Positions 42,655 through 51,558 of a stretch of 64,000 bases of DNA are shown piece after piece. The translations under genes were made by a program, and so were the position numbers. Below the pieces are notes generated by a model. It made no database searches and was not told the origin of the DNA. It saw only the letters and a program-made list of their open reading frames with translations. Location of the stretch: assembly GCA_041940525.1 (NCBI GenBank), contig JBGTSB010000007.1, positions 1 to 64,000 of the forward strand, written 5' to 3'. The DNA is from JAKAXS01 sp041940525 (GTDB lineage Bacteria > Pseudomonadota > Alphaproteobacteria > Rhizobiales > Hyphomicrobiaceae). Every line of letters starts with the position of its first letter. Position 1 is the stretch's first letter.

Positions 42655-43062
42655 CTACATCACTTCGTTTTCGATATCTTCGGGTGAGAACCCCATCTTC
42701 TCCAGGCCATCTTCGAGGTAGTTCGCCAGAAGCGGTGTGCTGAGCAGGTAGCGTACTCCGTTCTTGGGGTGTTCGGCTCGTGCGACATCGACCGCTTCTT
42801 CGAATTCCTCAGCTTCGAACGTGCCCCGGCCAATCCACATTAAAGCGATTAGATTGGCTTTCTCATCGTGGTTGAGGACACGAAGGAAGCCTGTGAGTTC
42901 AGCGCGTGTTGGATCGGACGCGAAATCTTCCAGAATGGATTCAGGGTCTTCGGCCGCGTCGCCTTCTTGCGGATTATCGTTCCAGGCGCCGACTTTTGCG
43001 TCGTATTCGCGCGCCTTGATAATAACGTGGGCCACTTTCTCCGGTGCGATGTCGAGTCCCAT
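42655..43062 (-). CDS. DUF3775-family protein
   Basis: A 135-residue soluble acidic protein of the DUF3775 family. It begins MGLDIAPEKVAHVIIKARE; later come FLRVLNHDEKANLIALMWIGRG and LLSTPLLANYLEDGLEK. The start at 43062 follows CGAGGATTCC. The longer frame from 43131 overlaps the uracil-DNA glycosylase gene and is rejected. The function is unknown. It is 37 bases downstream of the glycosylase on the same strand, possibly cotranscribed. Confidence 0.85.
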   Translation of the reverse strand: MGLDIAPEKVAHVIIKAREYDAKVGAWNDNPQEGDAAEDPESILEDFASDPTRAELTGFLRVLNHDEKANLIALMWIGRGTFEAEEFEEAVDVARAEHPKNGVRYLLSTPLLANYLEDGLEKMGFSPEDIENEVM

Positions 43063-43099
43063 GGAATCCTCGTTACGCTTTACCTTGTGCCTTGGAAGA

Positions 43100-43780
43100 T
43101 TACAGCGATTGCGCTCCGGGGGAAGCTTCATTCGTCAAATCATCGCGAACGGCCTGGAAAACGGCATGAAACATGGCTTCCGTTAACCGGCCTGTATTCG
43201 TGTTATATCGGGAGCAGTGAAAGCTATCGTACAGGCGCAGACCCGGGCCTATGTCGTGACGTGCTCCGTGGGAAAACGGGTGCGCGGCCTTGCGCTGAGC
43301 CAGGGCCGTAAGCGTGCTGTCGTGTGCGACGCGTCCGAGCACCACGATGGCTTTCAATTTCGTCATCGCCGCGATTCGTGCTGTTAGGTAACCCCGGCAG
43401 GTGTTGATCTCCGCGGGTGTCGGCTTGTTCTGTGGTGGCACGCAGCGCACCGCGTTGGTGACCATGCAGTTGACGAGTGTCAGGCCATCGTCGATGCGGG
43501 CTGCGAACGTGCCTTTGGCGAAGCCAAACTTCAGCAGTGTTCCGTATAGGAGGTCTCCGGCGTAGTCGCCTGTAAACGGCCGTCCTGTGCGGTTGGCGCC
43601 TCTGACGCCGGGGGCAAGGCCGACAATCAAGACTTTCGCAGACGCTTTGCCAAAGGATGGCACGGCGCCATTGAACCAGTCTGGCTCGGCGCGCTGGTTT
43701 TGCTCACGATATTCGACGAGGCGCGGGCAGAGCTTGCAGTTGATCGGCGCTTCGGCGCTGGGTGCGTTATGTGTGTCCAA
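43100..43780 (-). CDS. family 5 (UDGb-type) uracil-DNA glycosylase
   Basis: Removes uracil and other deaminated bases from DNA. The 226-residue product has an N-terminal iron-sulfur cysteine pair (INCKLCPRL), the motif GLAPGVRGANRTGRPFTGD, which fits the family-5 catalytic loop, further cluster cysteines (VRCVPPQNKPTPAEINTC), and the C-terminal FHCSRYNTNTGRLT. Family 4 is less likely because the first motif would read GEAPG. A strong terminator separates it from the upstream NYN gene. Confidence 0.92.
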   Translation of the reverse strand: MDTHNAPSAEAPINCKLCPRLVEYREQNQRAEPDWFNGAVPSFGKASAKVLIVGLAPGVRGANRTGRPFTGDYAGDLLYGTLLKFGFAKGTFAARIDDGLTLVNCMVTNAVRCVPPQNKPTPAEINTCRGYLTARIAAMTKLKAIVVLGRVAHDSTLTALAQRKAAHPFSHGARHDIGPGLRLYDSFHCSRYNTNTGRLTEAMFHAVFQAVRDDLTNEASPGAQSL

Positions 43781-43805
43781 GGTTTGGGCCGTGACGTTGA
43801 TGGCA

Positions 43806-43838
43806 ACAAAAAGCCGCCGGCAGAACTGACGGCGGCTT
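43806..43838 (-). terminator. intrinsic terminator of the NYN-domain gene
   Basis: A perfect 9-bp stem (43811-43819 with 43830-43838) is followed on the minus strand by TTTTTGTTG. It begins 29 bases after the NYN stop codon. Confidence 0.8.
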
Positions 43839-43866
43839 CTTATAAGCGAAAAACGCTGTTGGCGTC

Positions 43867-44493
43867 TTAGACCTCTTCGGGAAGGTCGTCGTTGTCGATA
43901 TACGGTCCATCATCGCGATGCTGATTGCGCGAATAACTGCGCGTAGACCGTTCTGGACGGCCATTCTGGTCGCGGCAGATTTGGTCTTCGAGATCAGCTA
44001 AATCAATGAACTGGTCCGCCTGCCTGCGCAATTCGTCTGCAACCATCGGCGGCTGCGTCTGCAATGTTGAGACAACGGATGCGCGCTTGCCCTTTTGTTG
44101 AAGGGCGGCGATGAGTGAGCGAAAGTCGCCGTCGCCGGAAAAGAGCACGGCATGATCAAGGTGATCGGCGAGACGCATGGCGTCGACCGCCAGCTCGATA
44201 TCCATGTTGCCCTTGATTTTGCGGCGTCCCGACGCGTCGGTGAATTCCTTGGTCGGCTTTGTGACCATGGAGTATCCGTTGTAGTCGAGCCAATCGATCA
44301 ACGGGCGTATGGACGAATACTCTTGGTCCTCGGCCAGTGCCGTATAGTAGAGGGCGCGGACGAGTTGCGACTTCTGCCGGAAAAGGGACAGGAGCCGCTT
44401 ATAGTCGATGTCGAAGCCAAGTGATTTTGATGTCGCATATAGGTTCGCGCCATCGATGAACAGGACAACCCGTTCGTTCGCGTAGAAGTGCAT
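43867..44493 (-). CDS. NYN-domain (LabA/DUF88) predicted ribonuclease
   Basis: A 208-residue PIN-like fold protein. The conserved acidic residues are in VVLFIDGANLYATSKSL, KGNMDIELAVDAMRLAD and LFSGDGDFRSLIAALQQKG, the usual NYN metal site. The C-terminal ~40 residues are polar and probably disordered (RSYSRNQHRDDG). AAGGTGATCTG precedes the ATG. It is monocistronic and ends at a strong terminator. The RNA target is unknown. It lies divergent from rpoZ. Confidence 0.9.
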   Translation of the reverse strand: MHFYANERVVLFIDGANLYATSKSLGFDIDYKRLLSLFRQKSQLVRALYYTALAEDQEYSSIRPLIDWLDYNGYSMVTKPTKEFTDASGRRKIKGNMDIELAVDAMRLADHLDHAVLFSGDGDFRSLIAALQQKGKRASVVSTLQTQPPMVADELRRQADQFIDLADLEDQICRDQNGRPERSTRSYSRNQHRDDGPYIDNDDLPEEV

Positions 44494-44911
44494 CAGATCA
44501 CCTTATTCCGGCGAAATCGCGCCGGCGAAAGCGTTATGTGAGGCTGGAACAGCAGGTCGCTGGCCAGCGGTTATAGAAGTAAGCAGGTGCCCTAACAGTC
44601 AAAAAAGTTTATCTGGGAACAACCTTGTTGACGTAAGGGATAACCTCAATATAAGGCAAAATCGTGTGCCGACAACGTCTTGCACGGATAGCTTACCAAA
44701 TATAGCTAAAATCACTTTCAGCAGCTAATGACAATATGAAATGCGCTAAAGGCCTAATTTCGACCAATAGCATCAGTGGTTGCGAAGTTGTTTTGCCTGT
44801 GCGAAAAGCGAAAGTTGAATTCGGAATCCGGCCACGGTTTGCGGACGCGTGTGGCGTGAACGCTGTTTTTGCCGGATGGTTCCCTGAACGATCAGACAGA
44901 GGAGTTCGCGG
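44494..44911. other. 418-base intergenic region between NYN gene and rpoZ
   Basis: I see no credible gene here; the ORFs present lack ribosome-binding sites and known domains. The NYN end holds a 6-bp GC hairpin (about 44505-44522) in that gene's leader. The middle is AT-richer than its surroundings and holds the rpoZ promoter candidate. Confidence 0.6.
44628..44655 (+). promoter_or_regulatory. sigma-70-type promoter for rpoZ
   Basis: TTGACG (44628-44633) and TATAAG (44650-44655) are 16 bases apart. They lie about 255 bases before the rpoZ start, leaving a long 5' leader. Confidence 0.5.
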
Positions 44912-45337
44912 ATGGCGCGCGTCACCGTCGAAGATTGCGTTGATAAAGTTTCCAACCGCTTTGAGCTGGTTTTGCTGGCCGCTCACCGTGCCCGCAGCAT
45001 CGCCAACGGCGGCGCGATCACGATCGAGCCCGAGAACGACAAGAACCCGGTGATTGCGCTTCGCGAAATTGCAGAGCGCACAATGCCGCCTGAGGATCTG
45101 CGCGAGGGTCTCATTCATTCGATCCAGAAGAACACTGAAGTGGATGAACCGGAAGCCGGTGCCGCTCCGGTGGTTATGCAAGACCGCCGTTTACCGATGC
45201 TTGGCCGGGATGACCAATCCAGCGACAATCAGGTCGACACTCTGACGGAAGAGCAGCTCTTGCGCGGTCTGGAAAGCATGACGCCGAGCGAGCCATCTTC
45301 CACGGGTGCTGGCGGTCCGCGCGATCGCAGCCGCTAG
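44912..45337 (+). CDS. rpoZ: RNA polymerase omega subunit
   Basis: A small RNA polymerase subunit that aids assembly and is part of the ppGpp binding site in proteobacteria. The 141-residue product has the conserved start MARVTVEDCVDKVSNRFEL, ARSIANGG and KNPVIALREIAE. The C-terminal ~60 residues are acidic and low-complexity, typical of alphaproteobacterial omega. GAGGAG precedes the ATG. It is followed by rsh, the ppGpp enzyme, as is common in this class. Confidence 0.97.
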   Translation: MARVTVEDCVDKVSNRFELVLLAAHRARSIANGGAITIEPENDKNPVIALREIAERTMPPEDLREGLIHSIQKNTEVDEPEAGAAPVVMQDRRLPMLGRDDQSSDNQVDTLTEEQLLRGLESMTPSEPSSTGAGGPRDRSR

Positions 45338-45461
45338 GGCTTGCGTTCTTGTGTTATCAGCGGTTGGCTGACTCACCACTATTGTTTGGCCGGGCACGCG
45401 TCCGGCTCCTAACCGTGTGGCAACGGGGGACGTGCATAGCGCACGTGCCCAGCTTATATTC

Positions 45462-45485
45462 GTCCGCCTGAGGAGTGTGGCGGAC
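45462..45485 (+). promoter_or_regulatory. hairpin presenting the rsh ribosome-binding site in its loop
   Basis: A 7-bp GC stem (45462-45468 with 45479-45485) encloses a 10-base loop, TGAGGAGTGT, containing the GAGGAG ribosome-binding site. The stem ends one base before the ATG at 45487. It may tune translation of rsh. Confidence 0.5.
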
Positions 45486-45486
45486 C

Positions 45487-47718
45487 ATGATGCGGCAATA
45501 CGAGCTCGTCGAAAAGGTTCAGAGTTACGATACGACGGCTGATGAGCAGCTTCTAAACCGTGCCTACGTCTATGCGATGAAGGCGCATAATCATCAGAAG
45601 CGCGCATCGGGCGATCCGTATTTTTCGCATCCGCTAGAAGTTGCAGCCATTCTGACCGACTTGAAGCTGGATGACGCGACGATCGCGACGGCACTCCTTC
45701 ACGACGTTATCGAAGACACGGATGCGACCCGAGCCGAGATCGACCAGATGTTCGGTCCTGAGATCGGCGCTCTGGTCGATGGTCTGACAAAGATTAAGCG
45801 GCTCGATCTTGTCTCCAAGCAGGCCGAACAGGCCGAGAATTTCCGCAAGCTTCTCATTGCGATCTCAAGTGACATTCGTGTGCTGTTGGTGAAGCTGGCT
45901 GACCGGCTTCACAACATGCGCACGATGGAGCACATGAAGCCGGGCAGCCGGAAGCGCATTTCTCAAGAGACGCTGGATATCTACGCGCCGCTGGCTGGGC
46001 GCATGGGCATGCAGGCCATTCGTGAGGAGCTGGAGGATCACGCGTTCCGCTGGTTGCATCCAGAGGCCTACCAGACGGTGACGGTCAAGTTGCGGGAACT
46101 GCGCGAGCGCAACGAAAGCATCGTCGACGAAATAGCCGAAGCGCTGCGCACCAAGCTGGCGGATGCCAATATTTCCGCGGAGGTCTATGGCAGGGAGAAA
46201 AAGCCGTACTCAATCTGGCGCAAGATGGACAACAAGCAGATTGGTATGGAGCAGCTGTCGGACATCTTTGCATTCCGCGTGATCTGTGACTCGATTGATG
46301 CCTGTTACCGGACCTTAGGTGTGGCCCACACGATCTGGCGCACGGTGCCGGGCCGTTTCAAGGATTACGTCTCGACGCCGAAGCAAAATAATTATCAATC
46401 GATTCACACGACGATTGTTGGACCGGATAATCACAGGGTCGAGCTGCAGATTCGGACGCGTGATATGCACCGCGTCGCCGAATACGGTGTGGCCGCGCAT
46501 GCGCTCTATAAGGACAGCCAATCGACATCGCTGAACGGGTCATCGCCTAAGGAAATCTATGATGGTGATCACGGGCCGTATGCCTGGCTGCGGCGATTGA
46601 TCGATACGCTCCTGGAAGGCTCTAACCCGGAGGAATTCCTAGAGCACACTAAGCTCGAATTGTTCCAAGACCAGGTCTTCTGCTTCACGCCACAAGGGCG
46701 TTTGATCGCCTTGCCTCATGGTGCAACGCCGCTCGACTTCGCCTATGCGGTGCACACGCAGGTGGGTAACTCCGCTGTCGGCGCTTACGTAAACGGTCGT
46801 CACGTTCCGTTGTCGGCGCGATTGCGCAATGGCGATGAAGTCGAAATTCAAACGTCGCGCAATCATACGCCGCCTGCTGCGTGGGAAGCGCTCGTGGTGA
46901 CGGGGCGGGCCCGGTCGGCGATCCGCCGTGCGGCGCGCGATGCGGAACGCCGCAAGTACATCGAGTTGGGCCGCCGGCTTCTCATCGTAGAGTTTGATCG
47001 CACCAAGTCTGATTTTTCCGAAGAGCTGATTAAAGGCGCGCTGCCTGCGCTCAATCAGAAGTCGGTCGATGATGTCTATGTGGCGCTCGCCAAGAAGGAG
47101 CTTCAGCCGGCGGCGGCGATGCGGAAGATCGTTCCCGATGAAGTGCCGTTGCCGGAGGCGTACAAGCGGTCGCGGCGTTTTGGCCGGGCGAAGGGGCAAG
47201 AGGGCTGGTTCAACATCGCCAATGCCATGCGCAGCCTAAAATTCCGCGGTGAGGACGTCTCCAGCCGCTTTGGGGGTGCGATCGCTATCAAGGGTGCGAA
47301 GTCCGACATGCCGGTCACCTTCGATGAAGGCGGCGCCGTGCCGGGCGATCGCATCGTGGGTGTGCTCATGCCGGGGCAGGGCATCCGGATTTTCCAGATT
47401 CATTCGCCCAAGCTCGTCAACTATGAGCACGAGAACTGGATCGACGTGACCTGGGATGTGGATCCAAACTCAGACGAGCGTTTTCCTGCACTCATCAGCG
47501 TGGCCACGCCAAACCGGCCTGGCACCTTGGCCCAGATCGCCCAGGTGATCGCAGAGAAGGGCGGCAACATCGACAGCCTGAAGTTGATCCGGCGCGCTTC
47601 CGATTTCGCCGAGCTGCGGATCGGCTTGGAAGTTTGCGATCTGCCGCATCTCAATCACATCATTTCTGGGCTGAAATCGAAAGCGATCGTCAGTACTGTG
47701 CAAAGGGTTTTTGAATAA
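45487..47718 (+). CDS. rsh: bifunctional (p)ppGpp synthetase/hydrolase (RelA/SpoT homologue)
   Basis: Makes and degrades the alarmone (p)ppGpp. The 743-residue product has the hydrolase HD domain (~40-195, KRASGDPYFSHPLEVAAIL, LLHDVIEDTDA), the synthetase domain (~235-350, SDIFAFRVICDS), TGS (~395-460, CFTPQGRLIALPHGATPLDFA), a zinc-finger/helical region, and the C-terminal ACT domain (~660-740, NRPGTLAQIAQVIAEKGGNI). Both enzyme domains look intact. ATG at 45487 or 45490 is likely; the ribosome-binding site lies in a hairpin loop. Confidence 0.96.
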   Translation: MMRQYELVEKVQSYDTTADEQLLNRAYVYAMKAHNHQKRASGDPYFSHPLEVAAILTDLKLDDATIATALLHDVIEDTDATRAEIDQMFGPEIGALVDGLTKIKRLDLVSKQAEQAENFRKLLIAISSDIRVLLVKLADRLHNMRTMEHMKPGSRKRISQETLDIYAPLAGRMGMQAIREELEDHAFRWLHPEAYQTVTVKLRELRERNESIVDEIAEALRTKLADANISAEVYGREKKPYSIWRKMDNKQIGMEQLSDIFAFRVICDSIDACYRTLGVAHTIWRTVPGRFKDYVSTPKQNNYQSIHTTIVGPDNHRVELQIRTRDMHRVAEYGVAAHALYKDSQSTSLNGSSPKEIYDGDHGPYAWLRRLIDTLLEGSNPEEFLEHTKLELFQDQVFCFTPQGRLIALPHGATPLDFAYAVHTQVGNSAVGAYVNGRHVPLSARLRNGDEVEIQTSRNHTPPAAWEALVVTGRARSAIRRAARDAERRKYIELGRRLLIVEFDRTKSDFSEELIKGALPALNQKSVDDVYVALAKKELQPAAAMRKIVPDEVPLPEAYKRSRRFGRAKGQEGWFNIANAMRSLKFRGEDVSSRFGGAIAIKGAKSDMPVTFDEGGAVPGDRIVGVLMPGQGIRIFQIHSPKLVNYEHENWIDVTWDVDPNSDERFPALISVATPNRPGTLAQIAQVIAEKGGNIDSLKLIRRASDFAELRIGLEVCDLPHLNHIISGLKSKAIVSTVQRVFE

Positions 47719-47773
47719 ACCCGCCGCCACCGGCTATTGCAGCCTCCTCCCCGTTCCCATCAGTTGATGACCT

Positions 47774-48550
47774 ATGAGCACACACGAAGATAAGTCCGGT
47801 TACCTTCGCCTTGGCGTGAATATCGACCACGTTGCAACGATCCGAAATGCTCGCGGCGGATTGCATCCCGATCCCGTCACGGCGGCACATGCCGCTGTGA
47901 AAGCCGGCGCCGACGGTATTACCGCGCATTTGCGCGAAGACCGGCGGCACATTTCCGATCGCGACATTGCACGTCTCAAAGAAGAGCTGACGCGTCCGCT
48001 CAATCTTGAGATGGCGATGACGCCTGAGATGCTGAAGATCGCGCTGGGGGCGAAACCAAACGCGTGTTGTCTGGTGCCGGAGCGGCGCGAAGAGCGGACG
48101 ACTGAAGGCGGTCTCAACGTTTTGGCCGATCAGGCCGGGCTGAAATCGTTTGTGGGGGCATTGCGGGATGGCGGCATTCGGGTGTCCTTATTCATCGAGC
48201 CAGATCCAAAATCGATTGATGCCGCTGTCCGCAGTGGCGCCGACATCGTTGAATTCCATACAGGACGGTATTGTGAGCTGGTCTTGGCGGGTGAGAAAGC
48301 TGAAGCCGGGAAGGAAGCCGCGCGGCTTGCCAGCGGCGCCAGCCATGCCTTCACGTCAGGACTAGAAGTTCACTCCGGGCATGGCCTGACCTATGACACC
48401 GTGGCCGCAGTGGCTGTTCTGCCTGAGATGCGCGAACTCAATATCGGCCACTTCATCATCGGCGAGGCGATTATCCTCGGGTTGGAGACTGCGGTCCAAC
48501 GGATGCGCGCGGCAATGGACGAAGCGCGGGCCAAAGCTGGTGTGGCTTAG
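47774..48550 (+). CDS. pdxJ: pyridoxine 5'-phosphate synthase
   Basis: Condenses 1-deoxyxylulose 5-phosphate with 3-amino-2-oxopropyl phosphate to pyridoxine phosphate. The 258-residue TIM barrel carries RLGVNIDHVATIRNARGG, ITAHLREDRRHI, CLVPERREE, FHTGRYCEL and VHSGHGLTYD. It lies between rsh and acpS. Together with pdxH it indicates de novo vitamin B6 synthesis by the DXP-dependent route. Confidence 0.97.
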   Translation: MSTHEDKSGYLRLGVNIDHVATIRNARGGLHPDPVTAAHAAVKAGADGITAHLREDRRHISDRDIARLKEELTRPLNLEMAMTPEMLKIALGAKPNACCLVPERREERTTEGGLNVLADQAGLKSFVGALRDGGIRVSLFIEPDPKSIDAAVRSGADIVEFHTGRYCELVLAGEKAEAGKEAARLASGASHAFTSGLEVHSGHGLTYDTVAAVAVLPEMRELNIGHFIIGEAIILGLETAVQRMRAAMDEARAKAGVA

Positions 48551-48562
48551 AGGCGTCATCTG

Positions 48563-48961
48563 ATGATTATTGGTCTTGGCAATGATCTGATTGATATCCG
48601 GCGCGTGGAGAAGGTACTTCAGAGGTTTGGTGAGCGCTTTCGCCACCGGGTTTTTACTGAAATCGAGCGTAAGAAATCTGACATGCGCGTGCAGGCCGCG
48701 GCCTCTTATGCCAAGCGATTTGCGGCCAAAGAGGCCTGCGCCAAGGCGTTGGGTACCGGCATAAGGTCTGGTGTTTATTGGCGGGACATTGGGGTGGTGA
48801 ACCTGCCTTCTGGCCAGCCGACCATACAACTTACCGGTGGGGCACTTGCCCATCTTGAGAAACTTGTCCCAAACGGCTACCACGCGCGCATCCATCTCAC
48901 TTTGACGGACGATTTTCCGCTCGCTCAGGCAATTGTCATTATCTCAGCTGAACCGGATTAG
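48563..48961 (+). CDS. acpS: holo-[acyl-carrier-protein] synthase
   Basis: Transfers 4'-phosphopantetheine from CoA to ACP for lipid synthesis. The 132-residue product starts MIIGLGNDLIDIRRVE with the Mg-binding Asp and has the second signature YAKRFAAKEACAKALGTG. The gap to pdxJ is 12 bases, so the two are probably cotranscribed. Confidence 0.96.
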   Translation: MIIGLGNDLIDIRRVEKVLQRFGERFRHRVFTEIERKKSDMRVQAAASYAKRFAAKEACAKALGTGIRSGVYWRDIGVVNLPSGQPTIQLTGGALAHLEKLVPNGYHARIHLTLTDDFPLAQAIVIISAEPD

Positions 48962-49118
48962 GTCGGAAAAATAATGGATAATCGCTATAGCTGACCGTGG
49001 CTTTCATGCCGCTTTGGCCAAGCATTTGCAGCGTGGGCAGGAAATCATTATCTGGTATGGGCGTTTGGGCTAAATTCCAGGTGGGGACGGGACCGGATGG
49101 TCCGGATGGGAGTACGAA

Positions 49119-49877
49119 ATGAGCCTGGAATCTAAATCCAAGGCAAGCAGTGAAGGCGGACTTTGGGATCTAACAAAGATCCTGATTGAAGCGATCGTTA
49201 TCGCGTTCCTGCTGCGGATTTTTCTGTACCAGCCGTTCACGATTCCATCCGGTTCGATGGAGCGAACCCTTCTGATTGGCGACTTCCTCTTTGTCTCCAA
49301 GCTCTCCTACGGCTACAGCCGATACTCGTTTCCCTATGGCGTGAACCTGTTTTCCGGGCGCATTTTTGGCAGTCAGCCGGAACGCGGTGATGTTGTCGTG
49401 TTCAAGCTCCCGACGGACAACTCAACCGATTACATCAAGCGCGTGGTCGGCTTGCCGGGTGATGAGATCAGCGTGCAGGACGGCGTGGTCTATATCAATG
49501 GCGATGCTGTTCCCCGCCGTTACCTTGGCGACTTTGCGACGTATCCTGGAGAGGGCTATTCGCCGACCATTCCTGCCTATGAAGAGACACTGCCGAACGG
49601 CGTGAAGTACACCGTTTTGGACGCGGACTCGCGCGGGTCTTTTGACAACGTTGGGCCGTACAAGGTTCCAAAAGACCACTTTTTCATGATGGGCGATAAC
49701 CGCGATAACTCCTACGATAGCCGTGCGCGCGACAAGGTCGGCTTCGTGCCTTACGAGAACCTCGTCGGTCGTGCGGATATTGTGTTATTCTCCAAACGTG
49801 ACTATGGCCATTGGACTCCCCCCTGGGAGTGGCCGTTTGATATTCGCTGGAACCGGTTTTTCACAATCGTACGCTAA
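49119..49877 (+). CDS. lepB: signal peptidase I
   Basis: Cleaves signal peptides from Sec/Tat-exported proteins at the inner membrane. The 252-residue product has one N-terminal transmembrane helix (~16-38). The catalytic Ser is in IPSGSMERTLLIGD, the catalytic Lys in TDYIKRVVGLPGD, and the box E motif is GDNRDNSYDSR. GGGAG precedes the ATG. A 157-base gap separates it from acpS. It is followed 12 bases later by rnc. Confidence 0.97.
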   Translation: MSLESKSKASSEGGLWDLTKILIEAIVIAFLLRIFLYQPFTIPSGSMERTLLIGDFLFVSKLSYGYSRYSFPYGVNLFSGRIFGSQPERGDVVVFKLPTDNSTDYIKRVVGLPGDEISVQDGVVYINGDAVPRRYLGDFATYPGEGYSPTIPAYEETLPNGVKYTVLDADSRGSFDNVGPYKVPKDHFFMMGDNRDNSYDSRARDKVGFVPYENLVGRADIVLFSKRDYGHWTPPWEWPFDIRWNRFFTIVR

Positions 49878-49889
49878 CCGATTGGCCCC

Positions 49890-50600
49890 ATGCTTAGGCC
49901 GCGTAAATTTAAAGAGCTAGAGAAGAAGCTTGGCTACAAGTTCAAGCGTCAGGACATGCTTGAGCGGGCCTTGACGCACGCCAGTGTGCGCGGTGGCCGA
50001 AAGGGCCGGGTCGACAACGAGCGTCTGGAATTTATCGGAGACCGGGTGTTGGGGCTCGCTATCGTCGAGGGGCTCTATAAAGATTTTCCTGACGCCAACG
50101 AGGGCGAGTTGGCCCGGCGCTATAACCGGCTGGTGCGCGGTGAGACGTGCGCCAAGGTTGGCCGCGAGTTGGGGCTGGGCGAACACTTGATCTTGTCGGA
50201 AAGTGAAGCCGAAAGCGGCGGGCGCGAAAAGGAAACGATCTTGGCCGACGCTGTAGAAGCCGTGCTCGGTGCGGTGTTTCTTGATGCCGGTTTTGAAAAG
50301 GCTCGCGGCGTGGTGCACACGTTGTGGGGAAACACGGGCGGTGAGCACCGGCCGGATGTCGTTTCAGATCCGAAGTCAGCGTTACAGGAGTGGGCTCAGG
50401 GGAATGGATTGGCTTTGCCGCAATACGTAGAGATCGCTCGTGAAGGGCCCGATCATGCGCCGCGCTTTACGTCGGAAGTGCGCATCGACGGCAAGCGGCC
50501 GGCACGCGGCGAAGGCAATTCCAAGCGTGCGGCTGAGCAGGCAGCCGCCGGCGCGCTTTTGGAGCGCGAAGGCGTGATGGGTGCGCTTGCCGATGGCTGA
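49890..50600 (+). CDS. rnc: ribonuclease III
   Basis: A double-stranded RNA endonuclease for rRNA and mRNA processing. The 236-residue product has the signature NERLEFIGDRVLGLAI with catalytic acidic residues, a second acidic site ADAVEAVLGAVFLDAG, and a C-terminal double-stranded RNA-binding domain (DPKSALQEWAQGNG to SKRAAEQAAAGALLE). The era start lies inside its last codons. Confidence 0.97.
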   Translation: MLRPRKFKELEKKLGYKFKRQDMLERALTHASVRGGRKGRVDNERLEFIGDRVLGLAIVEGLYKDFPDANEGELARRYNRLVRGETCAKVGRELGLGEHLILSESEAESGGREKETILADAVEAVLGAVFLDAGFEKARGVVHTLWGNTGGEHRPDVVSDPKSALQEWAQGNGLALPQYVEIAREGPDHAPRFTSEVRIDGKRPARGEGNSKRAAEQAAAGALLEREGVMGALADG

Positions 50601-51513
50601 GGCTTCGGACGTTCCAAATACCCGGTGTGGGTTCGTTGCTATTCTAGGCGCGACGAATGCCGGTAAGTCGACCTTGGTCAACACGCTTGTTGGCACGAAG
50701 GTCACGATCGTGAGCCACAAGGTTCAGACGACGCGGATGCCGATCCGGGGGATCGCGATCGAGGGGCAAAGCCAGCTGGTTTTCATCGATACGCCTGGAA
50801 TTTTTGCGCCGAAACGGCGGTTGGACCGGGCGATGGTCGACTCGGCCTGGAGCGGTGCGAAGGACGCGGACGTGATCGCGGTTCTCGTCGATGCGTCACG
50901 TGGGATCACAGAAGATGTCGAACGCATCATCGAAGGGCTGCCCTCAGCGGGAGTGCCGCTGCTTCTCGTTTTGAACAAGGTTGATCTCGTTGGCGCGAAG
51001 GACAAGCTATTGGCGTTGATCGCTGAGTTGACGAAGCGCGCGTCGTTCCAGGATGTCTTCATGATCTCGGCCACGGAAGGTGATGGCGTCAACGATTTCA
51101 AGAAGCATCTGGCAAAGACTGTTCCGGAAGGGCCGTGGCATTATCCGGAAGATGATGTTTCCGATGCGCCCATGCGGTTGCTGGCGGCCGAGATCACGCG
51201 CGAACGGATCTACAAATATCTGCATCAAGAGCTGCCGTACGCTATCACCGTGGAAACGAGTGACTGGAAAGAGTTCAAGAACGGATCGGTTCGGATCGAG
51301 CAGACGATCTTCGTGGAGCGTGATGGGCAGAAGCGCATCGTGCTTGGCAAGAATGGTGAGACGATCAAGCGTATCTCATCGGAATCCCGCGCTGAGCTGA
51401 CAGGAATTGTTGGGCAGACAGTCCATTTGTTCTTGTTCGTGAAAGTGCGCTCGGGCTGGGGATCCGACCCTGAGCGGTATCGTGAGTTGGGGCTGGAATT
51501 TCCCAAGGACTGA
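50593..51513 (+). CDS. era: GTPase Era
   Basis: A ribosome-assembly GTPase that binds the 3' end of 16S rRNA. The 306-residue product has the P-loop ILGATNAGKSTLVNTLVG, the switch motif FIDTPGIF, NKVDLVG, and a C-terminal KH domain (QTIFVERDGQKRIVLGKNG). ATG at 50593 overlaps rnc by eight bases; GTG at 50581 is the alternative. The lepB-rnc-era-recO order is classic. Confidence 0.96.
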   Translation: MAEASDVPNTRCGFVAILGATNAGKSTLVNTLVGTKVTIVSHKVQTTRMPIRGIAIEGQSQLVFIDTPGIFAPKRRLDRAMVDSAWSGAKDADVIAVLVDASRGITEDVERIIEGLPSAGVPLLLVLNKVDLVGAKDKLLALIAELTKRASFQDVFMISATEGDGVNDFKKHLAKTVPEGPWHYPEDDVSDAPMRLLAAEITRERIYKYLHQELPYAITVETSDWKEFKNGSVRIEQTIFVERDGQKRIVLGKNGETIKRISSESRAELTGIVGQTVHLFLFVKVRSGWGSDPERYRELGLEFPKD

Positions 51514-51558
51514 CCGGTAAGGTTGGGTGCAGTTATCAGCCTGCTGGAGCGCAATTGA

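Noticed and set aside
44693..45181. 162-codon minus-strand ORF over rpoZ and its leader
   Set aside because: Overlaps rpoZ antisense and lacks a ribosome-binding site or domain.
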